Source: Chungangia koreensis
GTDB lineage: Bacteria > Bacillota > Bacilli > Bacillales_A > Planococcaceae
NCBI RefSeq assembly: GCF_042651785.1
Contig: NZ_JBHSEC010000019.1
Span: 1-64,000 of the forward strand
Reading direction: 5' to 3'
DNA: 64,000 nucleotides
Every line of letters starts with the position of its first letter. The stretch's first letter is position 1. Positions 1-8,500 of the stretch are shown piece after piece. Position numbers and translations under genes: made by a program. The notes beneath the pieces are model-generated. The model ran no database searches, had not been told where the DNA came from, and was given only the letters and a program-made list of their open reading frames with translations.

Positions 1-53
1 ATCAACGCATCTTTTAAATCATCGAAATTTAGGGTAAAGTTCAATTGAGCCAT
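1..53 (-). CDS. IS256-family transposase, N-terminal 17 residues (runs off the window)
   Basis: The minus strand reads MAQLNFTLNFDDLKDAL from an ATG at 53-51, preceded by a GGAGG ribosome binding site nine bases upstream. This opening (M-x-Q-L/V-x-F-x-L-x-F/M-x-x-L-K) is typical of IS256-family mutator-type transposases of Bacillales. The catalytic DDE residues lie beyond the window, so neither integrity nor activity can be judged. Confidence 0.6.
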   Translation of the reverse strand, partial: MAQLNFTLNFDDLKDAL

Positions 54-142
54 ACTTGATTCCTCCTAATGTTTTGGTCGCACTTAACATTTACCCAGGA
101 CCCAAGGTGGCTCATTCACTTTTACACAATTATATGGACTTT
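1..142 (-). mobile_element. IS256-family insertion sequence, 5' end only
   Basis: The first 53 bases encode, on the minus strand, the N-terminus of a transposase. The roughly 85 bases beyond its start codon are a non-coding leader of the kind these elements carry, and include the minus-strand string ATTGTGTAAAAGT, similar to the termini of IS256-type elements. The outer boundary is placed near base 142 because the hairpin terminator of the neighbouring peptidase starts at 151. The inverted repeat and target duplication cannot be confirmed because the other end lies outside the window. Confidence 0.5.
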
Positions 143-150
143 ATCAATAA

Positions 151-175
151 AGCTCCCAGCCATTCGCTGGGAGCT
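151..175. terminator. Intrinsic terminator after the SLH subtilase
   Basis: A perfect 10-bp stem, AGCTCCCAGC paired with GCTGGGAGCT, with a 5-base loop lies nine bases past the stop codon of the subtilase. On the minus strand the stem is followed by TTATTG, a modest T-tract. Confidence 0.7.
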
Positions 176-183
176 TATTTTCG

Positions 184-2085
184 TTATTTAAATAGATCAG
201 GTCGTTGTGCCCTTGAAAGGAATGCACTAAACGACGCACGGTTCATTTTCATATTTGGTTCAAACGTTGTTGCTGAATATCCTTTTGCAATGCCAGACTG
301 ATAGAGTGCAAGAATTTCATCATAACTTGCCATGTTTTGATTCACATCGGTGAAAGGCATGGTTGCACCAGCATTCGTCGGGAAGCCAAATGCGTTTTGT
401 ATTAAGATTGCCATTTCAGCACGTGTTACGGATTGTGATGGACGGAATGTACCATCAGGGAATCCGGATAAAATTCCTGCTTCGTATGCTGATTGAATAT
501 ATCCGGAAGCAAAGTTACCAGTTCCTACATCTTTAAATCTTGTCACCCGTTCTTCACCATTCAATCCTTTTGCACGACCGAGTAATGCAACTGCCTCCGC
601 TCTTGTGATCTCCCTAAAAGGTTCAATCTTTCCGTCATCCGTACCATTCATCTGTTTTTTGTAATAGAGATAACTGATATTAGATGAGAACCATTGATCG
701 ATTGTTAAATCTTTGAACGTTGGATTACTTAAAACAACCGTAATCGGATTCTTAAATACTTGTCCATTGTCCATTTCAAAGGAGAATTCGAAGCGATATA
801 TTCCTGCAGGGCGGTACGTTTCCCATTCTCCGGGAGCAGTTTCAGTAATAGTGGTTCCATTCTCTGTAAGAGACCATTCTTTTACGGCATCTACGTTCTG
901 AACGGACATGTGGATTCGACCGTCACCAGAATTCACTTCTAAGGTAGGAACGTTAGTAATCACACTTTCATAGGTAGCAATGCCGTAACCAAACACCTCG
1001 TCTCGGCCAAGAACACCAATATCCTGAGCTGTCAGTTGAAGCAATTGGCGAAGTCTTTGTTGGGAAGCATCCGGGAAACGCTCCTTGTAAAGAGCTAATA
1101 TCCCTGTTACATGTGGCGCTGCCATTGAAGTTCCAGATAAAGCTGTGTAGCCGTTTTGATTGCCATCTAATATATCCAGGCTGCGAGGAAATGTACTCGT
1201 AATGTTATAACCTGGAGCAGTTACTTCAACCGCAGGGCCTTGGGAGCTTTCCGCTAACTTTTGAGTTTGTGATGATAAGGCTGAAACAGCTATAACGGAA
1301 TCGTATTTGGCAGGATAAAGGACGCTATCACCGGATATCAACTTTCCTTCATTTCCAGCAGATGCAATTATTAATATTCCGTTCTCGTATGCTTTGTTTA
1401 GAACCATTCGAAGTGCTGGATCATCTGTCTTCGTCGTAATACTCAAATTCAGAATATCCATATCGTTTTGGATGGCCCATTCGACCCCTTTGACGATACT
1501 GCGAGTATCCCCTTCCCCGTTTTCACCTAATGCTTTAATGGCATACAGCTCGGCGTTAGGGGCAACCCCTACTATTCCGGAATTATTATTAAGTGCAGCA
1601 ATCGTACCCGCAACATGTGTGCCATGGCCATTGTTGTCATTGAATGCACTTTCAGTTGGACAAGCCGATGGAAGACTGCAATAACCGCCCCGCACATTTA
1701 AGTCCGAGTGATTTGTCGCAATTCCTGTGTCCAGAACCCCTACTTTCACACCCTTTCCGGTGTAAGGGGTCGTCTGAAGTTGAGTAGCTTTGATGGTGTT
1801 AAATGCTGGCGGAATAGATTCTGCCATGATTTCATACTTTTTATCTTTCAGAATCTTGATTGTCGGATACATTTTCCGGATGAGAGCTTGTTCAGAATCC
1901 GTCAATTTAGCTTCTGCAAAAGGTATGAAATCAAAGACATTTGTGACAGGAAGATCTTTAAATAATAGTTCCTGTCCCTCCGGCACCATGAGTAGTACAT
2001 CTTCTGCCTCTTCAGCCATTGCCGGACTTGTGAACGGCAATAACAAAGTTAGGCAGAGTAATATTATAAGAGTTCGGTTTTTCAA
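184..2085 (-). CDS. Cell-wall-anchored subtilisin-like (S8) serine peptidase with three C-terminal SLH domains
   Basis: A secreted 633-residue protease predicted to be held on the cell surface. Residues 1-24 form a Sec signal peptide ending in AMA. The S8 catalytic triad is visible as Asp119 (GVLDTGI), His154 (GHGTHVAG) and Ser320 (SGTSMAAPH). Three S-layer homology modules occupy about 459-633, each with the FxDV/L opening and a TRAE- or NRAS-type helix motif; they should bind pyruvylated secondary cell wall polymer. The start is a TTG at 2085 with GAAGG close upstream. The gene is the last of a run of SLH genes on the same strand and has its own terminator. The substrate is unknown; processing or turnover of surface proteins is an inference. 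Confidence 0.9.
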   Translation of the reverse strand: MKNRTLIILLCLTLLLPFTSPAMAEEAEDVLLMVPEGQELLFKDLPVTNVFDFIPFAEAKLTDSEQALIRKMYPTIKILKDKKYEIMAESIPPAFNTIKATQLQTTPYTGKGVKVGVLDTGIATNHSDLNVRGGYCSLPSACPTESAFNDNNGHGTHVAGTIAALNNNSGIVGVAPNAELYAIKALGENGEGDTRSIVKGVEWAIQNDMDILNLSITTKTDDPALRMVLNKAYENGILIIASAGNEGKLISGDSVLYPAKYDSVIAVSALSSQTQKLAESSQGPAVEVTAPGYNITSTFPRSLDILDGNQNGYTALSGTSMAAPHVTGILALYKERFPDASQQRLRQLLQLTAQDIGVLGRDEVFGYGIATYESVITNVPTLEVNSGDGRIHMSVQNVDAVKEWSLTENGTTITETAPGEWETYRPAGIYRFEFSFEMDNGQVFKNPITVVLSNPTFKDLTIDQWFSSNISYLYYKKQMNGTDDGKIEPFREITRAEAVALLGRAKGLNGEERVTRFKDVGTGNFASGYIQSAYEAGILSGFPDGTFRPSQSVTRAEMAILIQNAFGFPTNAGATMPFTDVNQNMASYDEILALYQSGIAKGYSATTFEPNMKMNRASFSAFLSRAQRPDLFK

Positions 2086-2130
2086 GTGCCTTCACTCACT
2101 TTCTATCAGTCTCTCTATTATTCTATCAAA

Positions 2131-2160
2131 AAAACACTGTTCCGCTCACGCAGAACAGTG
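2131..2160 (-). terminator. Intrinsic terminator after the SLH amidase
   Basis: An 8-bp stem CACTGTTC/GAACAGTG (2135-2142 and 2153-2160) is followed on the minus strand by seven T residues, six bases past the amidase stop codon. Confidence 0.85.
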
Positions 2161-2166
2161 CTATTT

Positions 2167-3633
2167 TTAATGCCGTTTTGGCGATGAACTTGCGTTAACC
2201 GACTTATAGAGTGGTAAAACGTCTTCACGTTTCTCATAATGGTAAAGGTAATCCAGCGTTCCTAAGTAGATTGCCTTTGCCATTTGCTCTCTACGAGATG
2301 GAGATGCGATATAAGCATTGTCTGTTTTGTTATCGATAAAGCCCATTTCAACTAATGCAGCTGGCATTGCATTTTCACGAATAACGTAGTAGTTTCCGTA
2401 TTTCACACCACGATCTTTTAAGTTCCATGCTTCAAGCATGCGTGCCTGTAAATACTTCGCTAATGCCTTAGACTCTACGTCATATGGATTTCTCGCAGCT
2501 GTGTAATAGAAAGTTTCTGTTCCGTTGGCAGAACCGTTCAATGCATTCGCATGGATACTGACGAACAGATGACCGTCATTACGTTTTGCAAATGCGACAC
2601 GATCACGAAGTTCAACAAACACATCTGTTTCACGAGTCATTTTGACTTGTAACGGTGATTGGACAAAATAGTTCTTTACCCTCTTACCAACATCCAAAAC
2701 CATGTCTTTCTCTTTTAATCCGAAACCAGTTGCACCTGGATCGTGGTCACCATGACCAGGGTCAAGAATAATGACCATATCTTCAAGTTTTTTAGGTAGA
2801 ATTGGTGCTGGCTCAGGTGGTGTAATCACTGGTGGATTGTTTGGATCAGGCACAGTCGTCTGCAAGTACGCTGTATGTACAAATCCTTTTTCACCATTCA
2901 CACGTACGTAAGCCCAATCCCCGATTGAATACGCGTATTCCACTACTTGCCCAAAATTATATTTACCCATGGAAGGATAATTTGTGTTTGGACCGGTACG
3001 GAAATTCAAGTCATTCACATTGACATACATAATTTGACTGAATGTTTCCGTATCCGCTGTACGGAACTTTGCATTGATGCTTCGAGCAAGGAAAACAGAG
3101 AAATCAGCACGGATAATCGTATCTTGTTCACCGAATGTTCCGTCCTCGTAACCGTTAGCAATTCCTTTTTGCATTAAAGTGGAAGTAGCGACAGCGACAG
3201 AGTTTGTTCCTGTTCCAAATGAACGGTTAATTAAAATGGCCATTTCTCCACGGGATAATGTCTTATTCGGTAAGAAGTATCCGTTCGGATAACCGGAGAT
3301 GATGCCCCGCTTAACTAACTGTTCAATGTAGCCAGAGGCAAAATAGTTCTCGGAAACGTCATTGAATGAGGTTTTCCGTTTTTCACCATTAAGACCAAGT
3401 GCCCGTCCTAACATAGCAGCTGCTTGTCCACGCGTAACTTCTGTACTTGGAGAAAAAGCAGTTGTCGAGATCCCGTTGGCGATACCGCCTTCCACTAAAT
3501 AGTAGATTTCATCTTTTGCCCTGTACGTATCCCCGATATCCGAGAAGTTCGAACTGGCAAATGCCTGTGATGTTGGGAGCCCTAAACCAATGAATAGTGC
3601 AGCAAAGAGACTGAATAACCAAAATTTCTTCAA
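2167..3633 (-). CDS. SLH-anchored N-acetylmuramoyl-L-alanine amidase with SH3 domain
   Basis: A 488-residue exported peptidoglycan hydrolase. Order: signal peptide (1-26), three SLH domains (about 28-195), a bacterial SH3-type domain (about 200-262, with NVNDLNFRTGPNTNY), a proline-rich linker, then an Amidase_3 zinc domain (about 285-460). The zinc and catalytic motifs are visible: DPGHGDHDPGA, the SIHANA histidine, and the glutamate in ALVEMGFIDN. It should cleave the bond between muramic acid and the stem peptide, probably in cell separation or wall turnover. The start is TTG at 3633, eight bases after AAAGGAG. It has its own terminator, and the motif TTTTATCCTAT lies about 130 bases upstream. 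Confidence 0.92.
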   Translation of the reverse strand: MKKFWLFSLFAALFIGLGLPTSQAFASSNFSDIGDTYRAKDEIYYLVEGGIANGISTTAFSPSTEVTRGQAAAMLGRALGLNGEKRKTSFNDVSENYFASGYIEQLVKRGIISGYPNGYFLPNKTLSRGEMAILINRSFGTGTNSVAVATSTLMQKGIANGYEDGTFGEQDTIIRADFSVFLARSINAKFRTADTETFSQIMYVNVNDLNFRTGPNTNYPSMGKYNFGQVVEYAYSIGDWAYVRVNGEKGFVHTAYLQTTVPDPNNPPVITPPEPAPILPKKLEDMVIILDPGHGDHDPGATGFGLKEKDMVLDVGKRVKNYFVQSPLQVKMTRETDVFVELRDRVAFAKRNDGHLFVSIHANALNGSANGTETFYYTAARNPYDVESKALAKYLQARMLEAWNLKDRGVKYGNYYVIRENAMPAALVEMGFIDNKTDNAYIASPSRREQMAKAIYLGTLDYLYHYEKREDVLPLYKSVNASSSPKRH

Positions 3634-3759
3634 ATTTCGTTGCTCCTTTTTCGTTGTTGTACCAAAATGTTACCATATGCTGCTAATTGTCGATATGATT
3701 CTATTAGACTATATTTTTGATAATTATTGTCTCTATTTATAATAATAGATAGGAGATTC

Positions 3760-3770
3760 ATAGGATAAAA
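3760..3770 (-). promoter_or_regulatory. Candidate regulatory motif TTTTATCCTAT upstream of the amidase
   Basis: On the minus strand the 11-base string is followed by GAATCTCC and lies 127-137 bases ahead of the amidase start. The same string with a similar 3' flank (TAATTTCC) lies at a similar distance ahead of the subtilase gene starting at 18270. Shared upstream position in two exported cell-wall genes is the only evidence of function. Confidence 0.3.
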
Positions 3771-3785
3771 GATATAAAAGAAGGC

Positions 3786-3821
3786 AAAAAAACACCCCTA
3801 TTGTCATGTAACGACAGGGGT
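3786..3821 (-). terminator. Second minus-strand terminator-like hairpin
   Basis: ACCCCTATTGTC pairs with GACAGGGGT (one bulge); on the minus strand the stem is followed by seven T residues. It stands 150 bases past the first terminator of the 5'-nucleotidase gene, so it is either a back-up terminator or the end of a short untranslated transcript. Confidence 0.6.
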
Positions 3822-3973
3822 CTATTTCTACCAATTATTAGTTGATATAGTGGATGGATTGAAGGAAGTTGTAAAGAATTTTTGCCATTGTGAACGACGG
3901 TCAGAATTTTCCTCTCAATAGTAGTAAAAAATTGTCTCTCTTAGGAAAGGAAACTTCCATGGAGCAAAAATAG

Positions 3974-4000
3974 GAGGTGGACCCATAGCGGATCCACCTC
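3974..4000. terminator. Intrinsic terminator after the SLH 5'-nucleotidase
   Basis: An 8-bp perfect stem GAGGTGGA/TCCACCTC. On the minus strand it is followed by CCTATTTTTG; on the plus strand by TCTTTTTTT. Confidence 0.85.
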
Positions 4001-4007
4001 TCTTTTT

Positions 4008-6203
4008 TTATTCTGCTACAGTTTTAGCTGCTGCAGGGTTTACATCAACAATGCGTCCTTCAACTGCAGGAGCAACTTTGTCCAATACATTCAGGTAGTC
4101 GATGAACATTTGGTAGTCAACGTTACCTGGTTCAGATACACGTCCGTCAGCATAAGCTTTACCGAACATATCGTATCCGTCTCCACCCGCCGCTGTGAAT
4201 GTGTTAGTTGCTACGAAGTATGTTTTCGCATCATCAAGTGCCACGAATTTATCTCCTTCAGAAACTTCCACTTTTGTTACGCGTTCACCAGCTGGTTTGG
4301 AACTGTCATATTCGAATTTCAATCCAGAAACATGTAGGAATGCTCCGCTTTCTTTCAAGCCTGTTTTGTCATCACGAAGATCTGCAGATACAGAATGTTC
4401 AAGAGCTGCTTTAATCTCAGAACCTTTTAGTTCCATGATTGCTAATGCGTTACCGAATGGCAATACAGTCATTACTTCCCCGACTGTGATATCTCCTTCG
4501 TCGATGGAAGCACGGATTCCGCCGCCGTTTTGCATAGCGATCGTTGTTTTGTCATTGATTGTTTTCGCAGTTGCCAACATACCGTCAGTGATCAAGTTAC
4601 CAAGGTTTGTTTCGTTATGGCGTACACTTGAATTACCTTCGTTGTTGCTATCACGTCCACCATCAAGCGCTACTTCTGTAGAAACGCCAGTAGATTGGTT
4701 CATTAGTTCGTCTACTTTTTTCTTGTAAGGAGCCAAGATTTCTTCCGCTTTTGCATCAGCTTCAAAGTCACCTACTTTTACTAACTCACCGCCGAATGAA
4801 GTAACGACACCGTCTTCATTAAATACTGCATTCAAAGTTCCTAAGTATTTGCTTTGAGTTCCAGCTTGAACGATGATTGTTGGTGCATCGAATTCATTTG
4901 AAACAACTGGATCTTTCAATTCGGAGTGCGTATGACCGCCAACGATGATATCGATGCCTTCAACTTTTTTCGCCAACTCAAGGTCGTTGTCGAAGTTGAG
5001 GGAGTCGTTATAACCAAGGTGAGTCAATGCGATGATTTTATCTACACCGCGTGCTTCGAATGCTGCAACCGCTTCTTTTGCTTTCTCAACATAGTTAGCA
5101 AATTGGACTTCGCCAGTTGAAGAAATTGTTGGTGTTTCTTCAGTAGTTAAACCGAAGATCCCTACTTCTTCCCCGTTCACGTCTACAACAATTCCGTCAT
5201 AGATTCCGTTGCTATAATCGGAAGTGTAACGGTTGTTTTGAAGACCAATGAATAGCTCGTCCTTAGAGAAATCAAGGTTTGCTGATAACATTGGGAATTT
5301 CGCATTTTTAACAAATGAAGCCAATGCTTTATGGCCTTCTTCACTGCTGCCAAGATCGAATTCATGGTTACCGAATGTCATCGCATCGTAGCCCATGTAA
5401 TTCATCATTTGAAGATCAGCTGCCCCTTGGAATTCGTTGAAGTAAAGAGTTCCGGAGAACACGTCACCTGCATCCACTAAGAGGTTGTTTTTATGTTCAG
5501 AACGGAGTTCCTTAACAGCTGTTGCGCGTTTAGGACCCATGTCCGCTTTTGCGTGTGTGTCGTTAGTGTGCATAACGAACAAATCGAAGAAGCCGAAGTG
5601 TTCTTTTGCACGGTCAAGGAATAGTGCCAATTCACCGCGTTTCACTGCATCATTTGCACCAAATTTAGTTTCTTCTTTACCTTTAGTGACACCTTCACGA
5701 ACAAGTGCGTCTACGTATTTTGCAAAGTTTTCATTTACATCTGTGAATTTCGTTTTCGTAACGCCATCATTTACTGGAAGTTTTGCAGCATTCGCTAATA
5801 GTTTAGCAGTTTGGCCACGAGTCAAATTGTCATAGGATCCGAATTTAGTTGTAGAAAGTCCGTCTACTACGTTGTTTTGCACAAGTGCATTTACGGCCCA
5901 TTTCGCGCGGTCTGGTACATCTGTGAACCCAGCGTCTTTGTACTTGCCGTTTTCATCGAAGCCTAATGCGCGTGCAACTAATACAGCCGCGTCAACACGA
6001 GTGATGTTTTGGTGCGTACCGAACTTTGTGTCTTCTACACCTTTTGTAATACCATTACCAACTAGGAAATTTACCGCATCCGCATATGTATCGGAGACGT
6101 CAGTGAACTTCAGCTCATCTGCAGATACAGATGGTGCCAACACTGCCGCTACTGCCGCTGCAGTTACAGTTGTAGCTAAGAATTTTCTGTTCTTCTTGGA
6201 CAT
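4008..6203 (-). CDS. SLH-anchored 5'-nucleotidase / 2',3'-cyclic phosphodiesterase
   Basis: A 731-residue exported enzyme. After a signal peptide ending around ...LAPSVSA there are three SLH domains (about 29-195), then a calcineurin-type metallophosphatase domain and the C-terminal 5'-nucleotidase domain. Metal-site motifs are visible: HTNDTHA, DAGDVFSG, FGNHEFD, IVGGHTHSE; the substrate domain has NGGGIRASI and the FTAAGGDGYDMF loop. It should strip phosphate from extracellular nucleotides. An in-frame ATG exists six codons earlier at 6221, but AGGAGG lies inside that extension, nine bases before the ATG at 6203, which is therefore the start. It is the first of several neighbouring SLH genes. 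Confidence 0.92.
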   Translation of the reverse strand: MSKKNRKFLATTVTAAAVAAVLAPSVSADELKFTDVSDTYADAVNFLVGNGITKGVEDTKFGTHQNITRVDAAVLVARALGFDENGKYKDAGFTDVPDRAKWAVNALVQNNVVDGLSTTKFGSYDNLTRGQTAKLLANAAKLPVNDGVTKTKFTDVNENFAKYVDALVREGVTKGKEETKFGANDAVKRGELALFLDRAKEHFGFFDLFVMHTNDTHAKADMGPKRATAVKELRSEHKNNLLVDAGDVFSGTLYFNEFQGAADLQMMNYMGYDAMTFGNHEFDLGSSEEGHKALASFVKNAKFPMLSANLDFSKDELFIGLQNNRYTSDYSNGIYDGIVVDVNGEEVGIFGLTTEETPTISSTGEVQFANYVEKAKEAVAAFEARGVDKIIALTHLGYNDSLNFDNDLELAKKVEGIDIIVGGHTHSELKDPVVSNEFDAPTIIVQAGTQSKYLGTLNAVFNEDGVVTSFGGELVKVGDFEADAKAEEILAPYKKKVDELMNQSTGVSTEVALDGGRDSNNEGNSSVRHNETNLGNLITDGMLATAKTINDKTTIAMQNGGGIRASIDEGDITVGEVMTVLPFGNALAIMELKGSEIKAALEHSVSADLRDDKTGLKESGAFLHVSGLKFEYDSSKPAGERVTKVEVSEGDKFVALDDAKTYFVATNTFTAAGGDGYDMFGKAYADGRVSEPGNVDYQMFIDYLNVLDKVAPAVEGRIVDVNPAAAKTVAE

Positions 6204-6315
6204 TACTTTTTTCCTCCTCATGTTTCGTGAGAGTTTTGACCCTTCACTTTTACTTTAACAAACTATGAATAGGAAAAATAGAATGAATTTAATAATTTCT
6301 TTGTAAAGTCCATGT

Positions 6316-6352
6316 AAAAAACACCCATAAGATTTTCAAATCTCATGGGCGT
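6316..6352 (-). terminator. Intrinsic terminator overlapping the 3' end of the VanZ-like gene
   Basis: ACACCCATAAGATT pairs with AATCTCATGGGCGT (two mismatches). On the minus strand it is followed by TTTTTTAC. The 3' arm covers the last codons and the stop codon at 6343-6345, an economical arrangement. Confidence 0.8.
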
Positions 6353-6801
6353 TTAAACTTGTTGTACATATAGATAAGAATTAGAGCCAAAGTTGCACCA
6401 ATTGCATCCAGCCCAACATCTTGAATTGCTGGGGTTCGTCCTCCAGTTAATGATTGATGGTACTCATCCAAGAATGCGAATATGACAGTTATAAGGAAAG
6501 CTACTATAAACCTTAATCGTAATTGAGGAAGAACCAAATAGACTGCAAATGAAAGAGTCCCAAATGTAAGGATATGTGTACCCTTGCGAATTAGGAATTC
6601 AACAAAAGCATAATACCCCCTTTCCTCAACCGAGACGATCTTTCCCCAATATGGAATTTCAAGGATTGAAAGCAGTTCCTTCAAAGGTTGATTGGGAAGC
6701 CACTCTTGTAATTGTGGAATTAGCGACTGTTCCTCGTATGTTTGTGATGAAGAAATAAATAATCCTATTAAAATTGCGAGCAAGAAGATATATCTAATCA
6801 T
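6343..6801 (-). CDS. VanZ-like integral membrane protein
   Basis: A 152-residue protein with about four membrane segments. The conserved features of the VanZ-like family are present: the polar RKGTHIL stretch, DEYHQ in the loop and the following RTPAIQDVGLDAIGA. VanZ is named for low-level teicoplanin resistance, but most chromosomal members such as this one have no established role. The start is ATG at 6801 with only a weak upstream purine stretch. The array of ACCGATT repeats lies directly upstream. Confidence 0.8.
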   Translation of the reverse strand: MIRYIFLLAILIGLFISSSQTYEEQSLIPQLQEWLPNQPLKELLSILEIPYWGKIVSVEERGYYAFVEFLIRKGTHILTFGTLSFAVYLVLPQLRLRFIVAFLITVIFAFLDEYHQSLTGGRTPAIQDVGLDAIGATLALILIYMYNKFKRP

Positions 6802-6880
6802 ACTTTTATTCTACCAGTATTCGAAAATGAATATACGTAGAATATGTAGAATTCGGAATTAATAATAGGAGTGCGATATA

Positions 6881-7275
6881 ACCGATTATTTGGATGTATA
6901 ACCGATTGTTGAACAGTTATAACCGATTATTAATTTTATAACCGATTAATGAGATTTATAACCGATATTAGGTTGGCGAGGCATCCAATAAATCTTATTA
7001 CCGAATTTGATGACTCTATTACCGATTGTTCCCCATATTTTACCGATTATCAGAATTTATTACCGATTATTTTGATATATTACCGATTATAGAGATATAT
7101 TACCGATTCCTATTTCTAATGAAGTTTTATTCCACAGGTAGTCACCCAGTATGCCTTACTACCGATTTACTTGGTTTTACTACCGATTATTATCTTTTTA
7201 CTATCGATTTTTCTCGTTTTACTACCGATTATCATTCGGATACTACCGATTCTCCCCACTTTACTACCGATTCGT
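6881..7275 (+). repeat. Intergenic 20-21-base phased array, core ACCGATT
   Basis: ACCGATT or a one-base variant starts at 6881, 6901, 6922, 6941, 6961, 7000 (ACCGAAT), 7021, 7042, 7062, 7082, 7102, 7161, 7182, 7203 (ATCGATT), 7224, 7245 and 7266. Steps are 19-21 bases, with two larger gaps (39 and 59). Three blocks differ in the bases before the core: TATA in the first, ATT in the second, ACT in the third. The intervening 10-13 bases are different in every unit. The array fills the space between the CAP-protein stop and the VanZ-like gene. Short open frames through it are by-products of the 21-base period. Confidence 0.85.
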
Positions 7276-7298
7276 ATACCTCTCATTAAATGACTCTT

Positions 7299-8348
7299 TT
7301 ATTTTTCCGCAAACATATGAACCCAGTAGATTCGACCGTTGGAATCCTTCACTGCTCCGGAGCCGATTCGATTGTATTCTTTATGCAAGATGTTCGCTTT
7401 ATGACCTGGGGAATTCATCCAGCCTTCAACCACGGCATCCGGAGTGGAATAGCCGTAGGCGATGTTTTCTCCGAAGCTTCTATAGCTATAGTCGAACTGT
7501 TTAGCCATTTCAAATGGCGAGCCGTATGTTGGTGATGTGTGATCGAAGTAATCGTTTTTGACCATGTCTTCCGCTTTCAGAGTCGCAAGGCGGGAGAGTT
7601 CAGTATCCATTGTGAGCGCCGATAACCCTGCTTTTGCCCGTTCTTTATTAACCAAGTCAGCTGAAGTGTCCGCAATCGAAGCGGTGATAGTCGAATGATC
7701 CACGTATCGTTCCTGAGTCGGATCATATTTAATCGAACCGTTTTTAACTCCTAAATGGAAATCCAAAGCACGGTCTGTAAACGCAGCCATTTGGGCACGG
7801 GTCACATTTTGATATGGGCCGAAGTAGCCCGGTTTTACGCCATGTGAGATTTTCACTTCTGCAAGTGTCGTGATGTACGGGTGCCAATCCCCTTTCGGTA
7901 CATCTTTGAAGTGTACTTCATCATTGTTATCAATTTTGATATTCATGCCTTCAACGATGATTTTTGACATTTGTGCACGAGTGAGCGGTGAATCCGGATT
8001 GAATTTTGATACGTTTGAAAATACACCATGCTGCGTGAGTTCTTTTATTTCCTCATAGGCATAGTGATCTTTCGGAACGTCGGTAAAATTAGGTGTGAAT
8101 GAAGGGTCACTTTTGTAATCGAGTGTTCCTCCTAATATTTTCGCGGCCTGTGCACGGGTTAACACTAAATTCGGCTGATATGTACCATTCTTATATCCGT
8201 TGATAATTCCTAAGTCAGATAGCCGGTCTATTGAAGGATATGCCCAATGATTTGTCGGAACGTCAGAAAATTCCTTGGCAGAAGCTGCAGCCGGAAACAA
8301 CAAAGACAGTGATAATGCGGCGGTAATAAGGGTTTTCGATTTTTTCAA
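7299..8348 (-). CDS. SLH-anchored CAP (SCP/PR-1-like) domain protein
   Basis: About 349 residues: signal peptide ending ...PAAASA, three SLH domains (about 27-195), and a C-terminal CAP domain (about 220-349) with LVNKERAKAGL, the histidine in YFDHTSP, SFGENIAYG and the WMNSPGHKANI motif. This layout matches YkwD-type secreted proteins of Bacillales with SLH modules added. The CAP histidines and glutamate are kept, but the biochemical role of such bacterial proteins is not settled. A GTG at 8357 is only one base from AAAGGAG, so the TTG at 8348, ten bases from it, is the better start. Confidence 0.88.
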   Translation of the reverse strand: MKKSKTLITAALSLSLLFPAAASAKEFSDVPTNHWAYPSIDRLSDLGIINGYKNGTYQPNLVLTRAQAAKILGGTLDYKSDPSFTPNFTDVPKDHYAYEEIKELTQHGVFSNVSKFNPDSPLTRAQMSKIIVEGMNIKIDNNDEVHFKDVPKGDWHPYITTLAEVKISHGVKPGYFGPYQNVTRAQMAAFTDRALDFHLGVKNGSIKYDPTQERYVDHSTITASIADTSADLVNKERAKAGLSALTMDTELSRLATLKAEDMVKNDYFDHTSPTYGSPFEMAKQFDYSYRSFGENIAYGYSTPDAVVEGWMNSPGHKANILHKEYNRIGSGAVKDSNGRIYWVHMFAEK

Positions 8349-8500
8349 TTTTCGCACTCTCCTTTTATATAAGTATAGATTGATAGACAGGTAGATTTCG
8401 TGAGTGAAGATGTCTATTTTTGTCGGAAATATCAGGTATATTTTGGATGATTCTGGTCGTATAATGGTGCTAATGGTTTAGGAAAAAAGGACGTGCATGG

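Larger units (their letters stand above)
3634..4007. other. Intergenic region with tandem terminators and amidase promoter region
   Basis: No convincing gene is present in 374 bases. The region holds the terminator of the 5'-nucleotidase gene (3974-4000), a second minus-strand hairpin at 3786-3821, and an AT-rich stretch (3660-3770) that should carry the amidase promoter. The element TTTTATCCTAT (minus strand, 3770-3760) recurs twice ahead of the large subtilase near 18.4 kb. Confidence 0.6.

Noticed and set aside
6881..7275. CRISPR array
   Set aside because: The conserved part is only 7-11 bases and the spacer about 10; CRISPR repeats are 21-48 bases with spacers of similar length, and no cas gene is present.
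7026..7504. Small tyrosine/threonine-rich proteins read through the ACCGATT array
   Set aside because: They arise from the 21-base period, overlap the CAP gene on the other strand and lack ribosome binding sites.
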